Source: Phialocephala subalpina
Lineage: Eukaryota > Ascomycota > Leotiomycetes > Helotiales > Mollisiaceae
Reading direction: 5' to 3'
Length of the DNA stretch: 64,000 nt
Assembly: GCA_900073065.1 (NCBI GenBank)
Contig: FJOG01000001.1
Location: 2,737,225 to 2,801,224, forward strand
The notes below the pieces were generated by a model. It saw only the letters and a program-made list of their open reading frames with translations, ran no database searches and was not told the origin of the DNA. The position numbers and the translations under genes were made by a program. Numbering within the stretch: the stretch's first letter is position 1; each line of letters starts with the position of its first letter. Below are positions 1 through 11,309 of the stretch, piece after piece.

Positions 1-487
1 AGACTTTTGGCAATGTGACTTGGTTTGATGAACTCATAGTTCTGGGTGGTGAGGACTTGGCTAAGTCCTTGAGGAGAGGTAACGATGATGCGCTCGCTGT
101 TCAACAGTCCTAGGTAACGAATGAGGCCATCGTTAGGTATAGTATTAATCCTACAGTCTGGTTAGTGTCCAATCCAGTCTACAGCTTGCGCCGAACTCAC
201 CATTCAATCTGTGGATCTCCAGTCGTCTTCGCAGATATCTCTTTGAAATGCCCATTCCACCAGCTTCCTCCCTTCGGCATAGGCAGATGCCGTAACGGAG
301 AGAAGAACTTAGGAAACAAAATGATCTTCCAAAACGCCCAAGCCGAGAAAGACAATAGCCATATGAACATAAAGGTCCCAATATATGAGGGCCGCCGCGA
401 GAGTAATAGATCTGGTCGATATCCAACGAGAACGAACGACGATACAGCAGACAGTGCTGTCATAGCTTTGAAAGGTATGTCCGACAT
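1..487 (-). CDS. Cytochrome P450 monooxygenase, N-terminal part (runs off the left edge)
   Basis: Heme-thiolate monooxygenase, probably in the endoplasmic reticulum membrane; substrate unknown. Exon 1 is 201-487, starting at the ATG at 487. A 50-bp intron (151-200, GTGAGT...TAG) joins in frame to exon 2 (1-150). The product begins with about three hydrophobic stretches (residues ~8-65), then the proline-rich hinge-like segment LRHLPMPKGGSWWNGH, then a TGDPQIEWINTIPNDG segment typical of fungal P450s. Exon 2 continues with RYLGLLNSERIIVTSP. The heme-binding cysteine region lies outside the window, so the family cannot be fixed. Recognition rests on these N-terminal motifs and on the fit of the splice. 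Confidence 0.85.
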
Positions 488-2469
488 CTTGCCCAGCTCC
501 TTAGTTGGAAATTGTGAAGAAGGGATTCGGGATCGGAAATAATATAGGTGGGGGAGCTGCCAGATAGATGAGATCGAGGAGGGAGCTCTCCTTGTTATTG
601 CCCAAATTAGTTATTTGAGATTGCCGGTAGAATCAGTGTGCATCGTCCTGCTTCGTTGCGATTGGATGTATAGAGGTCAAGCTCCAATGGCACCTGCTTC
701 GTGTGAGGTTTCAGAGGCGGGGTTCAGAGCCCAGGCCGCGGTATAAGGAACGACGTAGGCGAGGTATGGTACTAATTAATTGAAAAGACGGGACGAAGGA
801 CTGAGGAACATATATACAAGAAGCCAGAAGTACTTAGGAAAAGCGAGGGACTTGGTGTCTGGACGATGTACCTGGATGTGGGATGCAGCAGGATGTCGTT
901 TTGCGAGATATCGTGCATGGGGCGACAGGATAAGGATTCCGCATTAAGGTGGGCAGGGATGTTGATGCGAGCCTTGTGAGTGGTCGGTACACCATGGGTT
1001 TGGGGTCGGGACGTTAATCTCCCGTGAACCTTGCAGAAATCCGTCTGTGCGAATCCTCGGCGACAGAAACTTCGCAAGTACAAATAGAAGAGGCAAACCC
1101 AGCGAGACGGACGGTGAGTGTTATTCCTGTTCGCAAGCGAGTATAGAAGACTGGAAGAGCTTCGGCACCGCGAGACGTCGGCAGATATGTCTGTGAATTC
1201 GCAAAAGTTGCAACTCACGAAGAACATGAAAACTTTTTCATAGGATTTTGAATGGTGTCAGGAGTTGAAGTCTCGAGCCGAGGCTCATTTTTAAGTCACC
1301 GTCCTTGCCTAAGTAGGCAATTCAAGCAGTTGCTGCAGCCACAAAGAAGACGAGACTCGTCATGGCGTTGTACTTCCTGCCTATTCGTTTTTGGCAACCG
1401 GGCACTCGCTTGAGTAATTGGCAGATGTTAGACGCCCTCTTCACCTTCTTGAGCGTTAGTGGCGGATTATTTGTCCTGCAAACTGTTGCACCGTTACCGA
1501 GGAGGATAGAATCTCGGTGAATACCACGCTCCGGGACTGACGACGAACTTGACCGATTTTCCGCATCGAGAATTATCTTGTGAGAGCAGGCTGAATCCAT
1601 AATGGGATGAAGAAGGAGTTCAGGGTGGGTGCAACTTCTAACATACCGTATTTGGCTCTGGTGGGACGGAAGAGGTGGACAAGGACGGGTCGAAGCGAAC
1701 TCAAGGCTGTCATACCAGCCGTTTGACCTGGACCTGTTGTTGCTCTGTGTGCAGTTATTCAGACGAACTTCCGGCTATAGCATGTCTGTCTGATCTTTGG
1801 GCTCGGGTACAAGAACATGTGCGACATCGCAAAGGAGAAAGTATAAATATCCTCGTAATGTTGAGGAATTGTTGCACATTGTGCCGATGTTGGAGAAGGA
1901 TGCGAGTTCAGACAACCTCTAGTCGTTTGACCAAGGCATAGTAGAACGTCGAATATTCCAATCTGACTTTGACAGGTGGAGCGTAGCGGCTAGATATTGA
2001 GTTCTGACGCAAGATCAGACTTTGAAGTGGATATTGATTGAACGCAAGATGAGTGGACACAGGCCGCCCTCTAAGATACAGTGTTGCGAGAGGTTAATCA
2101 AGTAAGAAGTGGACATTGGTCGGCCTCTAAGGGTCAATGCTCAAGTTCGACCCGTACATCTTGCGAGAGGCAAAAAGAGGTAAAGACATTAACCGGCGAA
2201 CCAAACGTTGGAGCAGGTTTGAAATTTGAGATTCGTTCACGCATCGTGAAAGTGTACTTCAACACTGACGTGTTGCGAGACTTTGAGACAAGTAAAGACA
2301 TTGAATGGTGAGACTTAAGCTGTTCTATAGTCAGACTGAACATCTACACTATTGGTGTTTAGTAAGCAAGGACGTGATGGGCTTCCAAACACGACACAAG
2401 AGTGTATATAGCGGTAAAAAGGAAGAGAAAGGGGCGTTGTACAGTGTATAGAGTGGGAAAAAAGGCGAG
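488..2469. other. Gene-free interval with short degenerate repeats
   Basis: No open reading frame here has a recognisable domain, and none joins to another through plausible introns. The part near 2052-2300 carries degenerate repeats: GTGGACA..GG.CG.CCTCTAAG occurs at 2052 and 2109, TTGCGAG at 2084, 2161 and 2273, and GTAAAGACATT twice. The upstream end (488-~800) is the likely promoter and leader region of the P450. Confidence 0.5.
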
Positions 2470-2969
2470 GCTTGTTATGATCTCGGTATAGGCACAGAAC
2501 CAAACGAGTGATTCTCCCAACAAGTTCGACTGCTAACCCACAACGGATGGCAACGGGGGCACGAAATAACTCGTGGCCTCCGCCATGGAAATTGATTCGA
2601 ATTTTTCGTTATTATTCTGTCCTAATCAAAGGGAATCCTCCTTAACCCCTCACCTCCACCACCCATCCTCTTCTTCATCTCTTGTCCTGCAGCAACACTG
2701 CTTGGAACCTTGATCCCACGCTTGTTATGATCTCGGTATAGGCACAGAACCAAACGAGTGATTCTCCCAACAAGTTCGACTGCTAACCCACAACGGATGG
2801 CAACGGGGGCACGAAATAACTCGTGGCCTCCGCCATGGAAATTGATTCGAATTTTTCGTTATTATTCTGTCCTAATCAAAGGGAATCCTCCTTAACCCCT
2901 CACCTCCACCACCCATCCTCTTCTTCATCTCTTGTCCTGCAGCAACACTGCTTGGAACCTTGATCCCAC
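2470..2969. repeat. Perfect tandem duplication, 2 x 250 bp
   Basis: Bases 2470-2719 and 2720-2969 are identical by direct line-by-line comparison. The unit begins GCTTGTTATGATCTCGG and ends TTGATCCCAC. On the minus strand each copy carries the last ~33 codons of a PTPA-like C-terminus plus 3' flanking sequence. The right boundary (2969/2970) lies exactly where the PTPA gene loses its reading frame. Identity without a mismatch means a very recent event or an assembly error. Confidence 0.97.
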
Positions 2970-3920
2970 ATCGTCGAGCATCGGACTGTGCCAGCGTAGC
3001 CCCTCAACGTTCTTTACGCTATTGACGAAGTTCACTTGGCCAAGGTATAGATAATCCTTCCCATATTCCTCTAGTGTAAGACTCTGATGTATAGACAATG
3101 GCCGTATAAATGGATGATGTAGTAGTTGTGATGCGCCGAACAGGAACGGCAGGAATTGGTAATCGTCCAGACCCCATACTCCATGCGACCCAGCAGGCTC
3201 TAGATAATATGTCTTTTGTATCTTTCGCATCATTTCGAGGTATCTTGTGAAAACCTTTAGGACAAGCGGTCGGAAGTCGGAGGGAGCAACAATGCGAAGT
3301 TGGTACAGGCAGAGAAGCCAGAGTATGAAATTCAGCTCATGTCCGGAGCCATAGTCTATGCGCGTGCGATTCCCAAAGGATTGTAGGAAGTATGTCGAGA
3401 TTTCGGGAATGGCAGAGATGGGAACTCCGAGTGCTTCGTGCCATGGAGTATGCTCTTCCACGGCGAGGTCGACAAAGTCCCTGAATCCTTTGTTTCCAAA
3501 TCTTGAATCTCCCTGCTCTTCTGGTGGACTGCGTTGGACCACATCTTCGACGCTATCCAGGATCTTGAGTATAGTCTTGAGTGCCGGGCTGAGGTCACTG
3601 TCTCGGATGGCGGAGACAGGTGTGTCGATGACCGAATCTGTTAGACCAAAGGTGAAAGCAAGCAGTAAATCGTACGTTTTTGAAGCCAGAAATAGCTCAT
3701 GGTCTTTTGGTGAGAGTATCCGTCTCGTAGGCTTCTGAAATGTCAGTGTTGACAGCTCTGGAGGTGGAGGCAAGCTCGGGGTCTCGGGGACTGGGAGAGG
3801 GTTCGAAGGAGGGGCTTGTCGACGGCGAGGCTCTAGCTTGGGCAAACGGTTCCGCAGATCTGGAATAGATGCAGGGAGTGGTTCCTTGGGAATGGTACTA
3901 TTGTCTGTGCTTGAAGGCAT
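2925..3920 (-). CDS. PP2A activator PTPA (Rrd-type peptidyl-prolyl isomerase), C-terminus disrupted
   Basis: Phosphotyrosyl phosphatase activator, which helps activate and assemble PP2A-type phosphatases and is also described as a prolyl isomerase. The start is taken at the ATG at 3920 (MPSSTDNS). An in-frame extension upstream to 4013 exists but would run into the divergent promoter. Family motifs are clear: [16 protein letters not shown] (~residues 185-200), [16 protein letters not shown] (~250-265) and RWHSPMLDD near the end. After LDD the frame runs only 14 more codons to a TGA at 2925-2927. The conserved PTPA segment that should follow (Met-Tyr...Gln-His-Phe-x-Phe-Gly) is missing. In the +1 frame, 2970-2872 encodes a natural-looking tail (starts CGIKVPSS, ends RRIPFD, stop TAG at 2872-2874). 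The gene therefore looks internally deleted or misassembled at the 250-bp duplication boundary. Confidence 0.9.
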   Translation of the reverse strand: MPSSTDNSTIPKEPLPASIPDLRNRLPKLEPRRRQAPPSNPLPVPETPSLPPPPELSTLTFQKPTRRILSPKDHELFLASKTYDLLLAFTFGLTDSVIDTPVSAIRDSDLSPALKTILKILDSVEDVVQRSPPEEQGDSRFGNKGFRDFVDLAVEEHTPWHEALGVPISAIPEISTYFLQSFGNRTRIDYGSGHELNFILWLLCLYQLRIVAPSDFRPLVLKVFTRYLEMMRKIQKTYYLEPAGSHGVWGLDDYQFLPFLFGASQLLHHPFIRPLSIHQSLTLEEYGKDYLYLGQVNFVNSVKNVEGLRWHSPMLDDVGSRFQAVLLQDKR

Positions 3921-4112
3921 TTTGTATGTTGTGCATGTCGTACGATGGATCTGAAGGAAGCCAGGAACATTGATGATGGCGCGGCGGGGCGGTTGGTCCC
4001 GCATTAGCGTCATTTTCGTTCCAACGAGCTCAAAAGTTTGTTCACGTCAACACAAGATCTGCAGACGCGATTCAAAGCACATTCAACCTCGGGAAATTCT
4101 GCGATTCAAGCT
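3921..4112. promoter_or_regulatory. Divergent intergenic region shared by PTPA and RRP46
   Basis: Only 192 bp separate the chosen PTPA start (minus) from the RRP46 start (plus). Both promoters and both 5' leaders must lie here or overlap the neighbouring leader. I see no clear TATA box. Confidence 0.5.
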
Positions 4113-4979
4113 ATGGCTCCTTCTTCTGAGCCTACAGCCCTCCTGTCGCATCTGCACCGAGCAGACGGCTCTGCAACTTTCTCACAAAATGGATATACGG
4201 TCATTGGAGCAGTTAATGGACCCCTCGAGGCTGGACGACGCGAAGAACATCCAGAAGAAGCTGTAGTGGACGTGATTGTGCGACCTGCGGCTGGTGTTGC
4301 TGGTGAGCTCCAATGATATCTATGTCTTACAGTAGTTCTGACTTTCTACGTTTTAGGTACGCGGGAGAGACAGCTCGAATCAATACTGCAGTCCACCCTC
4401 CGCCAAATCATTCTCATTCACAATTTCCCTCGAAGCCTCATCCAAGTTACGCTACAGATAACAAGTACACCGGAGAATGATAATGCAGGGTCGAAATTGG
4501 TACAAGCAGCTTCGGTACTTGGAGATGAGACCAATTATCACGGATTAAAGCTGACCCCATACTAGAATCTACCTATCCTCCCCGCACTCCTTCAAACTGC
4601 TATCCTAGCTTTGTTGTCAGCCTCGATACCTCTTACCATGACTGCGACTTCAGCCTTCCTTGCTCTCACTTCTGATGGGTCAGCTAGGAGTATCATTCGG
4701 AACCCTACCATCCTCCAGTCCGAAAGCGCCAATTCTGTCCACATGTTGGCATTCACTTCTCATGGTGATCTTCTGGTCGCAGAAAGTGAGGGAAGTTTTA
4801 CTTTGGAGGAGTGGGATACGGTGTACGAGGCGGCAAAGGCAATATGCTGCGACGAGTCGAAAACAACTGTGGACCACTCAATGCACGAGGGATTCGACGA
4901 CGGGAAAGGAAGCATGATGAACTTCGTGAAGTCGACTCTGCAAACAAAAGTCACTGCAGATCTTCATTGGAAAGACTGA
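4113..4979 (+). CDS. RRP46: Exosome complex component Rrp46 (RNase PH-like)
   Basis: Non-catalytic RNase PH-fold subunit of the RNA exosome ring, acting in 3'-5' RNA processing and decay in nucleus and cytoplasm. Three exons: 4113-4302, 4357-4514 and 4566-4979, with introns GTGAGC...TAG and GTACTT...TAG, giving 253 residues in one frame. The N-terminus (LLSHLHRADGSATFSQNGY) and the VNGPLEAGRREEHPEEA segment match the RNase PH fold. Exon 2 gives TRERQLESILQSTLRQIILI and the NFPRSLIQVTLQI core strand. Exon 3 gives LPILPALLQTAILALLSASI, with the Ala-rich helix typical of the family. Length fits Rrp46 (about 220-260 residues). Transcribed divergently from PTPA. The exact paralogue among the RNase PH-like subunits is inferred from the short N-terminus. 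Confidence 0.9.
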
Positions 4980-7041
4980 ACGTTGAGTCCTCTGTCCAAT
5001 GTCCTATCGGTTTCCTGGGACATTCATTCAGCGTCCCCACCAGCACAAAACGTTTCACGTGGACCCTCTCATTCGGGTCGCTTTCCGCCACGAGGAGAGC
5101 GATGTTTAGCTCCAAAGAAATATTTTGATATGCAAAGGCATAAAGATGCCAAGAAAGGGAAGGAACGGCGGCTAATCTTCCCCAAGGAGAGAGACAGCAA
5201 GGAGTCTAGGAACGGACCGTGAACCGGAGATATATCCACTCACGATTCATGAAAAGCTGAAGGATTTCGTGCCGGAAATAGAGAGAGCTTCCATTCGTGC
5301 ACAATTCGTGCATCTGGCGGCTGTCATGTAACAAGTATCCGGTACCGAGTGGCGGTTTGGGAATTCCGGGGCTCTCATTGAAGCGAAGTTTCACCCGCTC
5401 TCAGTCCCCAATAACATGGCGAACTGATCCTCGATTTTGTGACAATCGGGAAAATGTTGATACAATGCCAAATTCAGGATGTGATATTCTCTATTTTTTG
5501 CTACGTGGGGGAGGCTTGCAAGGCCTGCATCCAGACTGCATGCAAGCTTTTCCAGCCTCACCGATATCAGATGGCAGGCCCGTATCAAGCATCAAGACCG
5601 CAAATGTGTTTGATCCGCCGGCGACCTTGCCTGAATAAGTCTCTGATCTGGATCTGGCTGCCGTTGGCCCAATTTTCCAAACATTATGCTCCGTACTGTG
5701 CACTCGTTTCTTGGTGGGTGATACTTGTCGGCTCCCAGCACTGAAAACGTTAGCCTGTCACGTCTGTAATATTTGAGACGACGACACATCGAAACTCGCC
5801 TACGAAGTGAAGATCGAGGGATCGCGGGACCAGCCAGCAGACCGCGGGTGTTGTATAAGACAAATCTAACCTGCGCACTCCGAGTTGCTCTTCAGTCTCT
5901 CTCACCAGACCGACCCAACGTCCAAGCTATCACCTTCCACAGCTCCGGTAGCTTGTGCCACTTTTGTCCCATTTGTTCTTGTCTTCTTGTCTACCATATC
6001 CTGGAAATGTTCAATTATTCTTCCCGCTTATAGACTTATTCCTTATTGCATTTCAAGCGTCAATTTTCAATATTGTTTAGATTTATAGACCAGGCGTCAG
6101 CATTCTTTTCAGCAACCACGAGATACCCCCCAATCGTTGTCAACACATTCAATCATTATCACATTCACACAATCAATACATACTCCACCTTCGACTTTTC
6201 TGCACCTAGATCACTATCACGCATTAAGTTCCGTCATACGCGCCGACATTCGAAAGCTTGACCTGCATTTCTGGAAAGCCATCGACGAGTTAGATAGAGC
6301 ATCACACGCGGACCTGCAGCACATCTCCTCGCTTAGCCGGCAACCCTCCAACGAGTAAGTCGAGTCTCTTATCTTCAAAGCTTCACAACCTCCCTTCTTT
6401 TGTGCTTCGTTCCAAATCTCCCATCAGCAGGTTGGCCTCGTGGCAGGAACTGTGGCTGCTTATTTGATAGCGGGGAACATATTCCAAGATGCAGTGCCTC
6501 TCATGTCACACCTGAGCGGGCAGTGTCACAGCTTTGACCCTATCAATTCTCTTCGACCTCCGAGCACTCTCATACATCAAGTGTATTGACGGCACATTGG
6601 CGCCAGCTCACGATCACCTCGACGATGGAGTCTTGGGTCAGAAACGTTGATGCAAGATGCTAACATATATCTCGCCAGGTTCGTCCCTCTTGTCGATACG
6701 GATAAAAACTTCCTGCCAAGTGATCATTCGGCCAGTCAACGGCACACATCGCAAAGACCCGTCGTGCCCCGCATCACACCAATACGGTAATACTAATCAT
6801 CTTCCTCAACACACCCGCATCTATTCACAGACCGTCCTGGTTTGTGCAATTGAAGGACTCGACTCAGCCTCTCCATCAGGATCTTCACTGCCACTTGTCA
6901 GCGTCGTTGCTGAGTGTTTCGTGAGATTCTTTACGAGACTTTGAAACTCCGTCCGATAACTCGCCATCGGAAACCTTATCGCCGCGTCAACCCCCGGCAC
7001 TAACAGATCGCTTCGCATCCAAAAATCCGGACCTGCTAAAA
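4980..7041. other. Intergenic region and long leader of the NAD kinase gene
   Basis: No supported coding sequence. From about 5880 to 7041 the plus strand is rich in C and T with many short ORFs, which fits a long promoter plus 5' leader. A possible donor (GAGTAAGTC near 6353) followed by several AG sites suggests a spliced 5' leader; this is inference only. Confidence 0.45.
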
Positions 7042-8904
7042 ATGGCTGACATGCTGCGCTCCCCGACATCTATCCACCCTTCTCTGACCAATCCAAATAA
7101 CCTCCCTCTGCCCTCCATCGATGAAGCTTCTCAACTTCCTCCTCCCGCAGAGGCTCTGTCTCACTCGTCTGCCAACACAGATGGACTGAACAAACCAGCA
7201 ATTGGAGACTCACTCCTGCGCGAATACGCCCAACTCAAGTCCATCAACACCACCCATTCTTTCGACATCGACAATGATCCTTCCGAATCTTCGTTCTCTG
7301 CTGCGACAACAGTAGGACAGAACTCCCCAAGCGATTCGGCGTCAGTCCCCTCGTCTCCAATCTGTTCATCCCGAAAAACGACAGTACCCTTCGGTCATCG
7401 AAAGAACGCATTGTCCGTCGAGTCTATTCCTCGACAAACCATCATCAAGGCATTGGCATCTGCCGGACGAAACCACAATATCCAGAACCTCTCTCTCAAC
7501 GCAATGGGAACACGTCAGTCACAAATGGACGCCCGACCAGGCACCGCTACCTCGCAACAGCAGTTGTCTGCAGCCTTGTCAGATCTTGCTTTGAGAAACG
7601 GGACACCGACTACACCACGCTTCACTGCATTACAATCACCCTGCTTCTACCATCAACGATTTGATGATGTCCTGAACATTGATAAGGTCCTGGAGGAGAT
7701 CAGAGGCAACGAATGGATGTCGCATTCACGACTCCTGGCAACCGCCACCGGAGTCCGTGAAATATCAAAACAACTCCAGCGTCGTCCAATCAAAAGAGCC
7801 GTCCGCAATGTCATGATCATCACCAAGGCGAGAGATAATCAGCTTGTCCACCTTACCAAGGAAATATCAACATGGCTTATGGCCACACCTCGATACGGTT
7901 CCGAGCTTGGAGTCAATGTCTACGTCGACGAGAAACTACGGAATTCCAAACGCTTTGATGCCGCCGGATTGTTGGAAGCACATCCCCGCTTTCAACATCT
8001 TCTACGATACTGGAGACCTGAGATGTGCCGGAACTCACCGGAGAAATTTGACCTGGTCCTGACCCTGGGTGGTGACGGTACCGTTCTCTTCGCATCGACG
8101 TTGTTCCAAAGCATTGTTCCTCCAATTTTGTCATTCTCTCTTGGAAGTCTCGGCTTCCTGACCAACTTTGAGTATGACAAGTTCAAGGAAGAGCTCAACA
8201 AAGTCATGGGTGAGGACGGTATGCGAGTCAGTATGCGCATGCGTTTCACATGTACTGTCTACCGTGGCGGTGCTAGTGGAAACGACATGGAGGAAGGAGA
8301 TCAATTCGAGGTTCTCAACGAACTTGTCATCGACCGTGGACCATCGCCATATGTCTCCAGCTTGGAGCTTTACGGCGACAACAACCTCCTCACAGTCGTC
8401 CAAGCAGATGGTTGTATCTTCTCTACCCCAACTGGATCGACCGCCTACTCCCTCTCTGCTGGCGGTTCTCTTGTTCACCCAGACATTCCAGGAATCCTTC
8501 TCACACCTATCTGCCCTCACACCCTCTCATTCCGCCCAATGGTCCTCGCCGATACCATGCTCCTCCGGGTTTCCATCCCACGCAACTCTCGCGCTACTGC
8601 TTATTGTTCATTCGATGGCAAGAACCGCGTGGAGCTCAGACAAGGCGACCACATCACCATTGCCGCATCACAATACCCTTTCCCAACAGTAATGAAGTCC
8701 CCCACAGAGTGGTTCGACAGTGTTTCCACATCTTTAAGATGGAATACTCGAGGCGCAGCTCAGAAGGGCTGGGACGGTCTCGAAGAGAACAAGGCAAACG
8801 AGACCGAATGGGACATTGACTTCGATGATTCAGCCTACGGCACGAGCGCGGACAACAGTGAGGCCGCAAGTCCAACACGGAAATCATCATCGATGGAGAT
8901 TTAG
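7042..8904 (+). CDS. NAD(+) kinase (ATP-NAD kinase, UTR1/YEF1 type)
   Basis: Phosphorylates NAD(H) to NADP(H) using ATP; the main source of cytosolic NADP in fungi. Single uninterrupted frame of 620 residues. Residues 1-~190 are Ser/Thr/Pro-rich and low in complexity, as in other fungal members. The kinase core begins near residue 250. The diagnostic glycine-rich motif LGGDGTVLFA is at ~342-351, followed by LGSLGFLTNFEYD. The second signature, TPTGSTAYSLSAGG, is at ~461-474, followed by PHTLSFRPMVL. The C-terminal ~70 residues are acidic and serine-rich and probably disordered. The first ATG of the frame sits after an in-frame-free leader and is used. No intron is needed, which is unusual among its neighbours. 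Confidence 0.95.
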   Translation: MADMLRSPTSIHPSLTNPNNLPLPSIDEASQLPPPAEALSHSSANTDGLNKPAIGDSLLREYAQLKSINTTHSFDIDNDPSESSFSAATTVGQNSPSDSASVPSSPICSSRKTTVPFGHRKNALSVESIPRQTIIKALASAGRNHNIQNLSLNAMGTRQSQMDARPGTATSQQQLSAALSDLALRNGTPTTPRFTALQSPCFYHQRFDDVLNIDKVLEEIRGNEWMSHSRLLATATGVREISKQLQRRPIKRAVRNVMIITKARDNQLVHLTKEISTWLMATPRYGSELGVNVYVDEKLRNSKRFDAAGLLEAHPRFQHLLRYWRPEMCRNSPEKFDLVLTLGGDGTVLFASTLFQSIVPPILSFSLGSLGFLTNFEYDKFKEELNKVMGEDGMRVSMRMRFTCTVYRGGASGNDMEEGDQFEVLNELVIDRGPSPYVSSLELYGDNNLLTVVQADGCIFSTPTGSTAYSLSAGGSLVHPDIPGILLTPICPHTLSFRPMVLADTMLLRVSIPRNSRATAYCSFDGKNRVELRQGDHITIAASQYPFPTVMKSPTEWFDSVSTSLRWNTRGAAQKGWDGLEENKANETEWDIDFDDSAYGTSADNSEAASPTRKSSSMEI

Positions 8905-9742
8905 ATTCTTTCTTTGTCAAAGTCATTGTTCTTTGCCATGCTGGACATTGGGCTTTTGGGAGTTCGGTGGACGGGATTGGCATTTCATGAATCGAAGACC
9001 ATTACATTCTAGAATAGCGTTAGCGCTTTGGCTTATGTCTTAATGACTGACTGACTGACTAGATCGTCAGAGCCTTTACAATATATTTTTGCTTTCTGGC
9101 ACTTACACTCTCCACATGCTTGTGATTACCCCGCCATCGATGATCTCGAGCTAATCACTTCCGGCTCCCAGATTCTTGGATCGAAATTTGAGTTGCACAG
9201 CATGAAGGACAGTTCTCTTGGGACTGGATCTCACATTTCAAAGTACCGGCCTTTCTAGAACATTACTTCTTTCAGCTCATCATCCCCACCAATCACACAC
9301 ATTCTCCCCCACCATCCCCCGCGCACGTGAGCCTTCCAAAACCACAAGGCTGCTGGCTGCCTGCAGGTTCTCTAACCACCCCTCATTCACTACCTAACCT
9401 GTCTCGATTCTCTCACCTTTGCCTTTGTACTTGCTCGTCACTTTCAACTGGAGAGACTAGGAGGCGCTAGCCTTTTCGGTACCTAATACTTGATAAGGCG
9501 GGCGCCTGTGGCCTTGCACTTCCCACATAAACGATCCCCCGACCTCGATCTCTCGAGATTTTGTTGCTGTTTCTGCCTAAACATACTACGAACAACACAC
9601 GTGGAGAAAACTTTTACTTGTTTGCTTGCGCAATCTTTTGCTGGTGCTCTTTGGAAGTCCTGAGAAACGAGGGACATTGAACTCGACCGAGATCGAGATC
9701 GAGTTTCTGCCTGATCGCAAGACAGAAGCAATTTGAGGCAAG
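8905..9742. other. Intergenic region
   Basis: 3' flank of the NAD kinase gene and promoter of the next gene. It contains a short (CTGA)n run near 9045 and a C/T-rich stretch at 9280-9420. No coding sequence supported. Confidence 0.5.
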
Positions 9743-11309
9743 ATGGGACTCTCACGAAAGAAGAAGAGTGGCAAGAAGGGTGAAGTGGGAGAGAGTGCGA
9801 AGAGGGTTCATAAGAAGGTTCCTGGATTTGATGCTTTTTGCGTAAGTCCCTCCAACACGCAAGTCATGTCACCTGGTCTGTAGAGTATTACAAGGTAGAA
9901 TGGGAGGGGAGATCGGATGTGGCAGGATGGTGGGAGAGGATGAGGCTAATGAATTGATAGAAGACCAAGGTTCCTCAGGTGAAGAGACGCAAAGGCAAGA
10001 AGCTGAAGATGGTGGAGTGTGAGGACATTGCTGAGCCGGAGACTGGGATTCATGTGAGTTTATGTTCTACTGTTTTGATCTGACCCTTGATTCAGATCGA
10101 GTGGCAAGATGTCACAGAGTTGATGGAAGATTGAACAAACTCGAGAACCAAGCTAACAAGTAGATAGTCACTTGAATGGGCCAAAGCCATTGCTCCCCAG
10201 GAATCTGGATTCCTGAAACTCCCGTATGAGGTCAGACTCAAGATCTACGAGCATGCGGTTGAAGACTTCACTTTCGCGAAGGTTGATACGCCTATTGAAC
10301 CGAGGAAGAAGGGAAAGAGATTCTGGAGTCCTGGTTGGGATTATCCTGCTACTGGTATGCTTCAAATATTTGCTTGCATGAGAATGTCCTAACACCGAAC
10401 AGACACCGAGAGACTTTATATGATCTGTCGTCAATCTTATGTTGATGTCGTTGGTAGCGGACTTATCTACAGACTCAAGTCATTCGTAGGTTCATTCTTT
10501 CATTCTTTCATCCTTCCATTCTTTCATTCTCCACCTCTTTTATATTTTCAAGCAGAGGAAGGGACGTTAGTTTCGAGGCTTTTTGCCCACATATCTTCAA
10601 TTCTTATTATTCCTTGCTGAGTGACGACTGACGAGATCAGACCTTCCCAAGCCCGGCTATGATGCTCAACTATTTACTGGTTATCCACCCCGTCCACCGT
10701 GACGCCATCCGTTCCATCGCCTTCACCGCCAAACTCTCTCGAACCAGCCAACAAAAGATCGCCCCCCTCGCCCTCGAAACTCTCGCCTCAATGCCAAACC
10801 TCCAGTCTCTCACTCTAAAGCTTATGTTCTCCTCCAAGTAAGTCCCCTTCTCTCGTGAACTCATCTCTATACCATCATGGTTTAAGACTTTGCAGCTTAG
10901 AGTCAACGACAACGCTTCAGCACGTGCGAATGTTCCACAGTTTTTGGGACATGCGGGATTACTTTTCGGATTATATCAATTAGGAATGAATTGCTGACGA
11001 AGAGATTTGAGTAGTCTGTGTGACAGGGTCCATGTTGGTAACTCTCACCATGGGTATCCAATCCGTCGATACAGTGTGCAAGAAGAAGTTTTAAACCGAC
11101 TTAAGAACAATGAAGGATTAGTGGGCAAGAAGGACGAGGATGGTAATGTGACAGGGGGCATTCGAGGATTGACAAGTCTCAAAGTCGATATCTATGCTCC
11201 TTGCGACTACTATGGTTGGGAGCCGAGTCAAAGTATGTTGGTGGATGGGGAGAAGGAGAAATTAAAGAAGGTAGAGGATTATTTGCAGGCGATTATGGTG
11301 AAGTCTTGA
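9743..11309 (+). CDS. F-box-like/DUF7730-type hypothetical protein
   Basis: Function unknown. Proposed exons: 9743-9841, 9961-10053, 10168-10354, 10403-10485, 10641-10837, 10896-10939 and 11005-11309, giving about 335 residues. The N-terminus is very basic (MGLSRKKKSGKKG). Exon 3 carries ESGFLKLPYEVRLKIYEHAV, the short helical motif that opens many fungal F-box-like proteins of the DUF7730 kind, which often have a beta-rich domain after it. The first five splice junctions are clean and keep frame. The sixth (donor GTTTTT at 10940) is weak. If it is not used, the protein ends at the TAG at 10981-10983. The long open frame at 11005-11309 (PCDYYGWEPSQ) supports splicing. The role as an F-box protein is inference from the motif only. 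Confidence 0.6.
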
